Source: Paenarthrobacter sp. JL.01a
GTDB taxonomy: Bacteria > Actinomycetota > Actinomycetes > Actinomycetales > Micrococcaceae
Length of the DNA stretch: 64,000 bases
Direction: 5' to 3'
NCBI RefSeq assembly: GCF_025452095.1
Contig: NZ_CP104877.1
Span: forward strand, 1,674,001-1,738,000
Shown in pieces: positions 17,848-25,974 of this stretch. Numbering within the stretch: the stretch's first letter is position 1; every line of letters begins with the position of its first letter. The translations under genes and the position numbers were made by a program. The notes beneath the pieces were generated by a model. The model was not told the origin of the DNA, did not search any database, and saw only the letters and a program-made list of their open reading frames with translations.

Positions 17848-18473
17848 ATCAGTTCCCATTGCACGGTGACACTGGCCGAGACAGCAGACTCACCCGCCTC
17901 AACCGGCAGCGCCTCGGCGGCGAAAGAGGCGCGGACCATTCCGCCCATGGGAATGTGGGCGCCTTGAACCGGTTGCTGGGAGATGGAGACCACGGAACCC
18001 AGCCGGGCAGAGGCAAGACGCGCGTACTGTTCGGCACGGGCCACGGCGTCCCGCCATGCCGCTTCCTGCGCCTGTGCTGTGACAGCCGAAGGGTCGGCCA
18101 TGCCCTGCTCCAGCCCAGTGATCCGTATGTCATCGCCACCGGCGGCTACCGCCGCTGCGATGGCGGCCGGCGCCTCAGCGTGGGTACGTATTCCGACGTG
18201 CAAGGTGGTGGAGGCAACATAAGCCGTCACCTTCTGGCCCTGCCCTTCTGCCCACACGAGGTCGGCGCGCAGGTTCAAGCCACTCGTTCGCAGTTCGGCG
18301 TCTGCGACCCCCGCACCGCGTAAAGCTGAGGCGACGGCGGCGGCGGACTTGCCGGCGTCGTCATATGCTTTCGCTGCGGTCTCTCGACGGGTTTCGACGC
18401 CGAGAGTCAACGTCACCAGGTCCGGAACCGCCGTTGCGGTTCCGGTTCCGGTCACTGTGATGGTTCGTTCCAT
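17844..18473 (-). CDS. SIMPL domain (DUF541) protein
   Basis: 209 aa from the ATG at 18473 (MERTITVTGTGTATAVPDLVTLTLGVE). The block VTGTGxAxxxPDxVxLxLGVE is the SIMPL/DUF541 signature; the rest (ISQQPVQGAHIPMGGM, VSASVTVQWEL) also fits. Unusually for this family, there is no signal peptide, so it appears cytosolic. Function in actinobacteria unknown; BP26-type relatives are periplasmic. It starts 2 bp after the stop of the upstream gene, so the two are translationally coupled. Confidence 0.87.
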   Translation of the reverse strand: MERTITVTGTGTATAVPDLVTLTLGVETRRETAAKAYDDAGKSAAAVASALRGAGVADAELRTSGLNLRADLVWAEGQGQKVTAYVASTTLHVGIRTHAEAPAAIAAAVAAGGDDIRITGLEQGMADPSAVTAQAQEAAWRDAVARAEQYARLASARLGSVVSISQQPVQGAHIPMGGMVRASFAAEALPVEAGESAVSASVTVQWELI

Positions 18474-18475
18474 GC

Positions 18476-18922
18476 CTAAGCCTCCATTCGATGGTCGGTC
18501 TGCCAATGCTGCCCGCGGTTGGGCGACTCAACGTATCCGCCTGCCTCCAGCCCGGCCTGGCGCTCGAAGAAGTTCGCCCTTCCAGGGTTCCCGGTGCGGA
18601 CCATGGACCAGCAGGCCGCTGCTCCATAGAGGGCGAAGAAGGGCAGGCCCAGGCAGTACGCGTACTGGGTGCTGTGGCGTTCTTCGTGTCCCAGGAGCAC
18701 TGGGTCGCTTCCCGCAATACCGTGCGGTGCCCGGTACAGGATGACGTTCCCCACTGTAAAAGCGCCGGCGAAAGGAAGCTTCCAGCTGTACCCGGCTGCT
18801 ATCAGGAGGCCTCGCGGTCCCTTCGAGAGCGTGGAGCGGGAGGCGAGGGCCACCGCCAGGCCCAGAGGTGTGGTCAGATTCAGCACGTTGGCTGCCTGCC
18901 GCAGGCGTTGACCGGGTGTCAT
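18476..18922 (-). CDS. Conserved hypothetical protein with HExxH motif
   Basis: 148 aa. The centre reads LLGHEERHSTQYAYCLGLPFFALYG: HEERH matches the zinc-peptidase HExxH pattern and is followed by a hydrophobic helix. An earlier hydrophobic stretch spans LTTPLGLAVALAS. The C-terminal part has NFFERQAGLEAGGY, with a downstream Glu that could be the third ligand. I do not recognise the family; the HExxH may be coincidental. It is in an operon with the SIMPL gene (2-bp spacing). Confidence 0.7.
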   Translation of the reverse strand: MTPGQRLRQAANVLNLTTPLGLAVALASRSTLSKGPRGLLIAAGYSWKLPFAGAFTVGNVILYRAPHGIAGSDPVLLGHEERHSTQYAYCLGLPFFALYGAAACWSMVRTGNPGRANFFERQAGLEAGGYVESPNRGQHWQTDHRMEA

Positions 18923-19021
18923 GAAGCCATGCTAGCCCCGTTGCGTGTGGCGGGGGCCGGCAGACGGGGATACGCTGTTGCAGCACTCACTCGTGCAGGT
19001 GATGGATGGGGGAAAGAAGAA

Positions 19022-19966
19022 ATGAACGTCAAACGCGCCGTGGGCGTGATCGGTGTGCTGATAGCCGTGATGGTGGCCTTGACCGGATGCGTCAAGCTCA
19101 ACATGTCGGTGAAGGTCAACAACGAAAAAAGTGTCGACTATGAGGTCGTCTACGCTATCCAGAAGTCCGTTCTGGGCGACAAGTCCTTCGACGAATTCAT
19201 GAAGTCCAACGGCAGCGGCAGCCAGGAAATGGATATTCCTGAGGGTGCCACTGTTGTGGACTACGAAGACGACAAGTACAAGGGCAAACGGATCACGGCA
19301 GTGAACCTCGACCCGGCCAAGCTGGCCGAGTCGTCCAGCTCGGAGAACCCTTTTGACCTGAAAAGAGACGGCGACTTCTACATCATGTCGATGGGAAGCG
19401 TCACAGGCACCGATGCCAGTGATCCCCAGGCCGCCAGCATGGCCAAGTCAATGTTCGACGAAGCCTCCGTCAAGTTCACCTTCCCCGGGAAGGTAGTGGA
19501 GGCCAAGGGCGCAGTTGTCGACGGCAACACGGCGACTTTTGACATGCTCTCGATCAACGAAACGGCAGTGCAGGTGAAGGCCGAGGCCAACCCCGGCATT
19601 CCCATGTGGATCATCTGGCCCCTGGTGGCTGTCCTGGTGGTCGCCGCGGCGTTGGTCCTGCTGTTCGTGCTGTTGCGGAGGAATTCCTCCCGCAAGTCGC
19701 CGGCGCTCGCAGGTGCCGCACCCAACGGCCAGGTCTGGAACGGCCAGCCCCAGCAGGGCTATGCAGGCCAGCCGGCTTACCCTGCTCAGCAGCAGGGTTA
19801 CGCCGCGTCCCAGCCGCCGGTCGGGCCTTCAGCCCAACCGCCGCAGCAGGACTGGGCAGGCCAGGGCTACAGGCCAGGAACACAGCAGGCGCCCCAGGCA
19901 GGCGCTGCGCACGACGACGGCCACGTACCTCCGCCGCCCGCCGCGCCACCGGCATCGGGGGCCTAG
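19022..19966 (+). CDS. LppM-like lipoprotein with C-terminal Gln/Pro-rich tail
   Basis: 314 aa. Lipoprotein signal with basic start MNVKRAVG, hydrophobic core and lipobox LTGC (cysteine near residue 23). Residues about 24-190 form an LppM-type domain (KLNMSVKVNNEKSVDYEVVYAI ... FTFPGKVVEAKGAVVDGNTATFDM). A membrane helix (about 198-222) is followed by a cytoplasmic, Gln/Gly/Pro/Tyr-rich tail. LppM of mycobacteria is linked to phagosome traffic and lipid binding; here only the domain and topology are supported. ATG at 19022 follows a GGGGGAAAGAAGA ribosome site. Confidence 0.83.
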   Translation: MNVKRAVGVIGVLIAVMVALTGCVKLNMSVKVNNEKSVDYEVVYAIQKSVLGDKSFDEFMKSNGSGSQEMDIPEGATVVDYEDDKYKGKRITAVNLDPAKLAESSSSENPFDLKRDGDFYIMSMGSVTGTDASDPQAASMAKSMFDEASVKFTFPGKVVEAKGAVVDGNTATFDMLSINETAVQVKAEANPGIPMWIIWPLVAVLVVAAALVLLFVLLRRNSSRKSPALAGAAPNGQVWNGQPQQGYAGQPAYPAQQQGYAASQPPVGPSAQPPQQDWAGQGYRPGTQQAPQAGAAHDDGHVPPPPAAPPASGA

Positions 19967-20042
19967 GAGCGCAGGCGTGTTGCCGCCGTCGAACTCCTGT
20001 CGTTCGGCGGTTAAAACACGCCGGTGCGCTTCAACTAGACTG

Positions 20043-20089
20043 AAGGGTAGTGCCAGCCGTCCGCGGTGAGCACTACCCTTTCGTTTTGC
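20043..20089 (+). terminator. Terminator hairpin between the lppM-like gene and pheS
   Basis: Stem AAGGGTAGTG (20043-20052) pairs with CACTACCCTT (20071-20080) around an 18-nt loop, followed by TCGTTTT. A TAGACT hexamer at 20036-20041 lies too close to its left arm to produce a full leader, so I read it as a terminator of the upstream gene rather than a pheS attenuator. Confidence 0.6.
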
Positions 20090-20135
20090 AGGCCTGCCTT
20101 GCCGGCCGCTCCCAACTCGTAGCTAAGAACAGTAG

Positions 20136-21197
20136 ATGACTGACACTTTGCCAGGCGCCGCCATCCCGAATCCGCTGGATGAGGCCGCCATCAACGCCGC
20201 CGTCGAGGACGCCATCGCCGCTATTGGGGCAGCTTCCTCCCTTGATGAACTCAAGGCTGTCCGCCTTGCCCACACGGGCGAGAAGTCGCCCCTGAGCCTT
20301 GCCAACCGCGAAATCGGTGGCCTGGCCAAGGAGCACAAGGCGGCCGCCGGTAAGCTCATGGGCTCCTCGCGCGGCAGGGTTAACCAGGCGCTCGCCGCCA
20401 GGACCCAGGTGCTTGAAGCAGAGAATGACGCCCGCATCCTGATCGAGGAAACGGTTGATGTCACCGCGGCCCCGCGTCGGCGTCGTGCCGGTGCGCGCCA
20501 CCCGCTGTCCACCCTGCAGGACCGGGTGTCGGACATCTTCGTCGGCATGGGCTGGGAAATCGCCGAGGGCCCGGAAGTCGAATCCGAGTGGTTCAACTTC
20601 GATGCCTTGAACTTCAAGCCGGACCACCCGGCACGTGAAATGCAGGACACTTTCTTCGTGGAGCCCCCGGAGGCGCACCTGCTCATGCGCACCCACACCT
20701 CCCCGGTGCAGGTCCGTTCGATGCTGGAGCGCGAGGTGCCCATCTACGTGCTGTGCCCGGGCAAGGTGTTCCGCACCGACGAGCTCGATGCCACCCACAC
20801 GCCGGTCTTCCACCAGTTCGAGGGCCTGGCCATCGACAAGAACCTCAGCATGGCCGACCTCCGCGGCACCCTGGAACACTTCGCCCGCCAGATGTTCGGT
20901 GATGAAGCGTCCATCCGCCTGCGGCCCAACTACTTCCCATTCACGGAGCCCTCTGCTGAGCTGGACATCTGGCACCCCGGTGCCAAGGGCGGTCCGCGGT
21001 GGATCGAGTGGGGTGGCTGCGGCATGGTCAACCCCAACGTCCTCCGTGCTGCCGGCATTGACCCGGACGTCTATTCAGGATTTGCCTTCGGCATGGGCAT
21101 TGAGCGCACGCTCATGTTCCGCAACGAAGTTGGCGACATGCGCGACATGATCGAAGGCGATGTACGTTTCAGCGAGCACTTCGGGATGGAGATCTAA
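20136..21197 (+). CDS. pheS: Phenylalanyl-tRNA synthetase alpha subunit
   Basis: 353 aa, class II catalytic subunit of the (alpha-beta)2 enzyme that charges tRNA-Phe. The N-terminal coiled-coil arm spans about residues 1-105 ([17 protein letters not shown] and the basic [11 protein letters not shown]). Catalytic motifs: [34 protein letters not shown] (motif 2), [20 protein letters not shown], and [11 protein letters not shown] (motif 3). No T-box or leader peptide is evident; a TAAGAA 7 nt upstream of the ATG may be a leaderless -10. Confidence 0.98.
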   Translation: MTDTLPGAAIPNPLDEAAINAAVEDAIAAIGAASSLDELKAVRLAHTGEKSPLSLANREIGGLAKEHKAAAGKLMGSSRGRVNQALAARTQVLEAENDARILIEETVDVTAAPRRRRAGARHPLSTLQDRVSDIFVGMGWEIAEGPEVESEWFNFDALNFKPDHPAREMQDTFFVEPPEAHLLMRTHTSPVQVRSMLEREVPIYVLCPGKVFRTDELDATHTPVFHQFEGLAIDKNLSMADLRGTLEHFARQMFGDEASIRLRPNYFPFTEPSAELDIWHPGAKGGPRWIEWGGCGMVNPNVLRAAGIDPDVYSGFAFGMGIERTLMFRNEVGDMRDMIEGDVRFSEHFGMEI

Positions 21198-21199
21198 CA

Positions 21200-23743
21200 G
21201 TGCGTATCCCACTTTCCTGGCTGCGTGAATTTGCGCAGGTACCGGCCGAAGCAACGGCCGAAGACGTCATGGCGGACCTGGTCAAGGTCGGGTTCGAAGA
21301 GGAAGACGTTCACCGTCCCACGGACGAGCTCAAGGGTCCGATCGTTGTTGGCCAGGTCCTGAGCCTGGTCAAGGAACCGCAAAGCAACGGCAAGACCATC
21401 AACTGGTGCCAGGTCCGCGTTGTTCCGGAAGGACAGGAGCAGACCCTCACCGGCAAGGGAATCGACCCCTCGGGTGTGCAGGGCATTATTTGTGGTGCCC
21501 ACAACTTCGTTGAAGGCGACAAGGTAGTAGTTACCCTCCCTGGTGCTGTCCTGCCCGGAAACTTCCAGATCTCCGCCCGGAAGACCTATGGACACCTGTC
21601 CGCGGGAATGATCGCTTCCGTCCGCGAGCTGGGCATCGGCGATGACCACGACGGTATCCTCGTCCTTTCCCGCATCGGACTTGACCCGGAAGTCGGGACT
21701 GACGCGATGGAACTGCTGGGTCTCTACGACCAAGCGGCCGAAATCAACGTCACCCCGGACCGAGGCTACGCGTTCTCCATCCGCGGCGTTGCCCGTGAGT
21801 ACGCCCACGCCACTGGAACGTCCTTCGTGGACCCCGCGTCGAAGGTGAACGCCCCTGCCTCCCTCCAGGGTGGCTACGGAGTGAAGCTCAACGACGACGC
21901 GCCCATCTACGGCAAGCCTGGCTGCGACCGCTTTGTTGCCCGCACCGTGCGGGGCGTGGATGCTTCCCGTCCGACCCCGCCGTGGATGTCCTCGCGCCTT
22001 CGCCTCGCGGGCGTGCGGAGCATCTCGCTGCCCGTGGATATCTCCAACTACGTCATGTTGGAACTCGGCCAGCCGAACCACTGTTACGACCTCGACAAGC
22101 TGTCGGGCGACATCGTGGTCCGCCGCGCTGTCGCAGGGGAGAAGATCACTACCCTCGACGACAAGGAACGTACGCTCGACGTCGAGGACCTGCTGATCAC
22201 AGATGACTCCGGTGCCATCGGCATTGCCGGTGTCATGGGCGGTGCGCACACGGAGGTGTCCGATGCCACTACGAACATCCTGGTGGAAGCGGCGCACTTT
22301 GATGAAGTGTCCATTGCCCGCTCCCGCCGTCGACACAAGCTGCCGTCCGAAGCGTCCAAGCGATTCGAGCGTGGCGTTGACTGGCACGTTGCCAACATTG
22401 CCGCGCAGCGCGTGGTCGATCTCCTGGTGGAGCTCGCCGGTGGAACAGCGGACCAGGCCGGAACCGACGTCGGGACCGCGCCTGACGCCGTCGTCATCGA
22501 CCTGCCTGCAGGTTTCGCCTCAGCGCGGATCGGTATCGACTTCACTGAAGAGCAGATCACCACCTCCCTGGAGGACCTGGGGGCCGTCGTGGAGAAGACC
22601 GCTACCGGATACCGCGTCACCGCCCCCAGCTGGCGCAACGACCTTGAAACCAAGGAAGACCTCTCCGAGGAAATCGCGCGCCTCGTCGGTTATGACAACA
22701 TTCCGGCGACCTTGCCGGTGGCTCCTCCGGGGCGTGGCTTGAGCCGCACGCAGCAGCAGAAGCGTCGCGTAGTGCAGGCGCTTGCTGATGCCGGTCTGAC
22801 CGAGGTGCTGTCCTACCCGTTCGTCACCAAGGCTGCCAATGACACATTTGGCGTGGCGGAGGAAGGCGCGCCGCGTCCTGCGCTGAAGCTCGCCAACCCG
22901 ATCAGCGAGGAACACGGCTACCTCCGCACGTCCATCCTGCCGGGCCTTATTGAGGTCGCCCGCCGGAACCACTCGCGCGGATTCCGCGATCTGGCGCTCT
23001 ATGAAGCCGGTTCGGTGTTCCTTCCTGGTGACAAGCTCGGAACCGAATCCATCCCGCCGCTGGGCGTCAAGCCCAGCGATGAGGTTCTGGATGCGCTGTA
23101 CGACGGCGTTCCTCACCAGCCGCTGCACATCGGCGCTGTCCTCACCGGCCATGACTCTCCGGCTGCGGCCACGCACAAGCCGCGCGCCTGGGATTGGGCG
23201 GACGCTGTTGATGTCGCCAGGCTGATCGCCGACGTCCTTGGTGTCGAACTGGTTGTCAGCCAAGGCAGCCACCAGGCGTTCCACCCCGGGCGTGCCGCCC
23301 GGCTCGCGCTGCGCAATGGCGACGTCGTTGGTTATGCAGGAGAACTCCACCCCAAGCTCCTGGCTTCGCATGACATGCCGGCCCGTTCCGTGGCTGTCGA
23401 GGTCAACGTTGAGGCGTTGTTCGAAGCTGCCGCCGATGTGATTGTCGCCAAGCACATCTCCGGGTTCCCGGTGGCAACCCAGGACGTTGCCTTGGTGGTT
23501 CCGCAGGACGTGCCTGCTGACCAGGTTCTGTCTGCGCTCCGGGAAGGCGCCGGGGAGCTGCTCGAGGACGTTGCGTTGTTCGATGTCTACGTTGGTCCGG
23601 GCATCGACGACGGTCAGAAGTCGTTGGCCTTCGGCCTGCGCTTCCGTGCGAACGACCGGACGCTGACGGCTGACGAGGCATCCGAAGCCCGCGCCGCCGC
23701 CGTGGCCGTGGCGGCTGACCGCTTTGGCGCCGTCCAGCGCTAG
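21200..23743 (+). CDS. pheT: Phenylalanyl-tRNA synthetase beta subunit
   Basis: 847 aa. The order is full length: MRIPLSWLREFAQVP, tRNA-binding OB fold (about 40-150), B3/4 editing domain (GCDRFVARTVRGVD, around 225-380), B5 domain (about 405-480), a catalytic-like core, and C-terminal FDX-ACB (from about 755: HISGFPVATQDVALVVP ... KSLAFGLRFRANDRTLTADE). GTG start 2 bp after the pheS stop, so coupled translation. A strong intrinsic terminator follows. Confidence 0.98.
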   Translation: MRIPLSWLREFAQVPAEATAEDVMADLVKVGFEEEDVHRPTDELKGPIVVGQVLSLVKEPQSNGKTINWCQVRVVPEGQEQTLTGKGIDPSGVQGIICGAHNFVEGDKVVVTLPGAVLPGNFQISARKTYGHLSAGMIASVRELGIGDDHDGILVLSRIGLDPEVGTDAMELLGLYDQAAEINVTPDRGYAFSIRGVAREYAHATGTSFVDPASKVNAPASLQGGYGVKLNDDAPIYGKPGCDRFVARTVRGVDASRPTPPWMSSRLRLAGVRSISLPVDISNYVMLELGQPNHCYDLDKLSGDIVVRRAVAGEKITTLDDKERTLDVEDLLITDDSGAIGIAGVMGGAHTEVSDATTNILVEAAHFDEVSIARSRRRHKLPSEASKRFERGVDWHVANIAAQRVVDLLVELAGGTADQAGTDVGTAPDAVVIDLPAGFASARIGIDFTEEQITTSLEDLGAVVEKTATGYRVTAPSWRNDLETKEDLSEEIARLVGYDNIPATLPVAPPGRGLSRTQQQKRRVVQALADAGLTEVLSYPFVTKAANDTFGVAEEGAPRPALKLANPISEEHGYLRTSILPGLIEVARRNHSRGFRDLALYEAGSVFLPGDKLGTESIPPLGVKPSDEVLDALYDGVPHQPLHIGAVLTGHDSPAAATHKPRAWDWADAVDVARLIADVLGVELVVSQGSHQAFHPGRAARLALRNGDVVGYAGELHPKLLASHDMPARSVAVEVNVEALFEAAADVIVAKHISGFPVATQDVALVVPQDVPADQVLSALREGAGELLEDVALFDVYVGPGIDDGQKSLAFGLRFRANDRTLTADEASEARAAAVAVAADRFGAVQR

Positions 23744-23758
23744 TATCCTTCCTGTAAG

Positions 23759-23791
23759 ACCCCGGGACTTCGGTCCCGGGGTTTTCTTTTT
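23759..23791 (+). terminator. Intrinsic terminator of pheST
   Basis: Perfect 10-bp stem ACCCCGGGAC/GTCCCGGGGT with a TTCG tetraloop, followed by a near-continuous T tract. Confidence 0.95.
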
Positions 23792-23814
23792 AACGAGATT
23801 CGACTCCCAACATC

Positions 23815-23873
23815 TTGACAGACTATTCACGGCTGTATGACAGTTTTGTCATACACATGTGAAACATGTGTAT
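23815..23873 (+). promoter_or_regulatory. Promoter of the protease gene with overlapping palindromic operators
   Basis: TTGACA at 23815-23820 is a consensus -35. Two perfect inverted repeats overlap the -10 area: GTATGACA-GTTT-TGTCATAC (23835-23854) and ATACACATGT-GAA-ACATGTGTAT (23851-23873), sharing the bases ATAC. This arrangement fits binding of one or two dimeric repressors over the promoter. No regulator is adjacent on this strand. Confidence 0.55.
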
Positions 23874-23920
23874 CACATCCCTCGCGCGGCTCCACGAGAG
23901 CTGCTCTTTGAAAGGTACCC

Positions 23921-24787
23921 ATGAAAAAGCAGAAGCTTGCTGTGCTTGTCGGGGCTGCGGTTGTGGCCCTGACATCCTCGCTGACCGGGGCAGCCGTAGC
24001 GTCAGAGCCGACGACTACAGTGGCCAACTCCGGTTTCCAGCCGGTGTCGCATGCCGTGGACAAGACACAGACGTCCGGTTCCGCGGCCTCTCCACTGGCC
24101 GACAGGTACAGCCTTGCAATGCCCTCCAAGATTGGCGGCGCGTCCACGGACTCAGTCATCGGCGCTGATGGCAGGGTCCGGATCACTGACACCACGGCTG
24201 CACCAAACCGCTCCATCGTGCAGATCGAATTCAATGGTGGATACATCTGTTCCGGGGCGCTCATCTCGGCTGACACGGTGTTGACCGCTGGCCACTGCGT
24301 GCATGAAGGCGGCACCGGCTCGACGGCCGACTACTCCTGGGGCGTCAAGGTCGCGCCCGGACGCAACGGGGCAACAGACCCCTACGGCAGCTGTGGGGCC
24401 AGCAAGATCTACACCGACCAGCGCTGGATCGATTCGGCCAACACCAACGCGGACTGGGGCGTCATCAAACTCGACTGCACGGTGGGCAACACCACCGGTT
24501 GGTTGACCTACGCTGGCACCACCGCCAGCCTGAACGGAACAAGCGCCACGGTCAGGGGATATCCCGGCGACAAGGCCTTCGGCACCATGTGGTCGATGAC
24601 CGGAACCATCGACAGCACGCAGACCGAGAAGGTGTTCTACAAGATGGACACGTACGGTGGCCAGAGCGGTGCGCCCGTCTACAACAGCAGCAACACCATC
24701 GTGGCCATCCACACCAACGGCGGCAGCTCGAATTCGGGAACCCGCATCACGCCGACCTTGGCGAACTACCTGACATCAGTGAAGTAG
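23921..24787 (+). CDS. Secreted V8-like serine protease (trypsin fold, S1B type)
   Basis: 288 aa. Signal peptide MKKQKLAVLVGAAVVALTSSL with cleavage near ASA/AVAS, then a propeptide-like segment to about residue 75. Catalytic triad: His in TAGHCVHEG, Asp in NADWGVIKLD, Ser in YGGQSGAPVYN. The final GTRITPTLANYL matches glutamyl endopeptidases. Cysteine pairs (ICSG/GHC, SCG/LDC) suggest disulfides, fitting an exported enzyme. An AAAGG ribosome site precedes the ATG. It probably degrades extracellular protein for nutrition; Glu specificity is not proven. Confidence 0.92.
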   Translation: MKKQKLAVLVGAAVVALTSSLTGAAVASEPTTTVANSGFQPVSHAVDKTQTSGSAASPLADRYSLAMPSKIGGASTDSVIGADGRVRITDTTAAPNRSIVQIEFNGGYICSGALISADTVLTAGHCVHEGGTGSTADYSWGVKVAPGRNGATDPYGSCGASKIYTDQRWIDSANTNADWGVIKLDCTVGNTTGWLTYAGTTASLNGTSATVRGYPGDKAFGTMWSMTGTIDSTQTEKVFYKMDTYGGQSGAPVYNSSNTIVAIHTNGGSSNSGTRITPTLANYLTSVK

Positions 24788-24811
24788 CCCGGCTGGGTTA
24801 ATCCGCGTGCG

Positions 24812-24849
24812 CAGTGTTCCCCGCATTCGAAATGCTGCGGGGAACACTG
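24812..24849. terminator. Bidirectional hairpin between convergent protease and membrane-protein genes
   Basis: 14-bp perfect arms CAGTGTTCCCCGCA (24812-24825) and TGCGGGGAACACTG (24836-24849) around a 10-nt loop. No long U-tract. Confidence 0.7.
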
Positions 24850-24861
24850 GCATTACGACGG

Positions 24862-25848
24862 TCATCTGCGCAGTGTGCTGTTGACCAGGCCGATGAGCAC
24901 CGCAGTCCACCAGCAGGCCTGTGAGATCCCCGCCGTCACCATGAGCCGGATCTTCAGTCGCCTGCCGAGGCCCACATATCTCGTTCCCGGGGCCTGGGTG
25001 AACAGTTGGCGGAGCACGGGGTGCATGAACACGCCATTTAGCATCAGGACAAGGACGCACACAAGCTTGACCCAGGTGAGCGGGCTGCCGGGATCGGGCC
25101 TGATCAATGCCCCGGATAACAGCAGTAGTGCCAGTCCTCCCCAAATCAGCGGTTTGGCCGCTGACTCCAGTGTGGCCGCCGCCTGCAGCGGGGTTTTTCC
25201 GAGGAGCCAAAGGAGACCAAGCCAGTCGACCACCAGGATGGCTCCGAAGGCCGCCACCAGCGACAGAATATGCACGGCGAGACCGATGCGCTGAATATCG
25301 GGACCGAAGTCAAAGGTGTAGCCAACCAATAGGGAGTCGGTCCAGGCCAAGGAGCAAAGGAGTGCAGGCAACAAGGGGTTGAACGCTGGTTGCCTCTTGT
25401 ACCGTACCTCCGATGCAGCCGCCACCTCAGCTTGGTTTTCACGCCAGTTCAGGAATCCGGTGGGGCCGATCGTGGGTTCAAGTTGTACGGTGTGGTCGTA
25501 CTTCCGCTGGGCGTCGGCGACGAAGAAGGCATCTGTAGTCACGCGTACGGTCCTAACGATCTTGTCCTCATTGAAGAAGACAAACAAAGCCGGTGAGGTC
25601 GTATGGACTTCCCGGCTTTCGGGTGCCTGACCGAAGGCTTGCTCTATTGCGTCGTCAGTTCCAGCCCCGGTGACAAAGCCCACGTGGTCCCACGCGAAAT
25701 CCGTGACATCACTGAGCCTTAATGTGGTCCCGGTGTTGGCAGCTTCAAGAACAACCGCGTTGAGTAGCCTGTCTGTTTCGAGCAATTCGCATGCCTTCTG
25801 TTCAACCAAGTGGTGCGTCAACCAAGTGGTGCGCAGAACGCACACCAT
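24862..25848 (-). CDS. Membrane protein of unknown function
   Basis: 328 aa, not recognised. Residues 1-150 look soluble (VTDFAWDHVGFVTGAG, FVFFNEDKIVRTVRVTTDAFFV, TVQLEPTIGPTGFLNWRENQAEV). Residues about 160-325 contain five hydrophobic stretches: LLPALLCSLAWTDSLLVGY, HILSLVAAFGAILVVDWLGLLWLLG, IWGGLALLLLSGALI, VKLVCVLVLMLNGVF and ISQACWWTAVLIGLV. A histidine and aspartate (VHI, VVDW) sit inside the second. The 5' end contains a 16-bp tandem duplication (25802-25833) that shifts frame, so the start at 25848 is uncertain. It is divergent from the Lrp-type regulator and convergent with the protease gene. Confidence 0.68.
   Translation of the reverse strand: MVCVLRTTWLTHHLVEQKACELLETDRLLNAVVLEAANTGTTLRLSDVTDFAWDHVGFVTGAGTDDAIEQAFGQAPESREVHTTSPALFVFFNEDKIVRTVRVTTDAFFVADAQRKYDHTVQLEPTIGPTGFLNWRENQAEVAAASEVRYKRQPAFNPLLPALLCSLAWTDSLLVGYTFDFGPDIQRIGLAVHILSLVAAFGAILVVDWLGLLWLLGKTPLQAAATLESAAKPLIWGGLALLLLSGALIRPDPGSPLTWVKLVCVLVLMLNGVFMHPVLRQLFTQAPGTRYVGLGRRLKIRLMVTAGISQACWWTAVLIGLVNSTLRR
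25802..25833. repeat. 16-bp perfect tandem duplication at the 5' end of the membrane-protein gene
   Basis: TCAACCAAGTGGTGCG occurs twice in direct succession. The unit is not a multiple of three, so one extra copy alters the frame between the annotated start and the body of the gene. Confidence 0.9.
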
Positions 25849-25974
25849 CTATACATGTGTGCCAGTTCGACGTTCGTGACGCGTGATGGCCGATCTCAAG
25901 GGTTTGGGGCCCAAACAAGGGAGAGTCATAATTGGTGTGCCCCACTACGGGGAAGCTGAGGCAGGTGGCAAGCG

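Noticed and set aside
20036-20089. pheST attenuator with terminator
   Set aside because: The only nearby -10 would start transcription inside the left arm, and no leader peptide with Phe codons is present.
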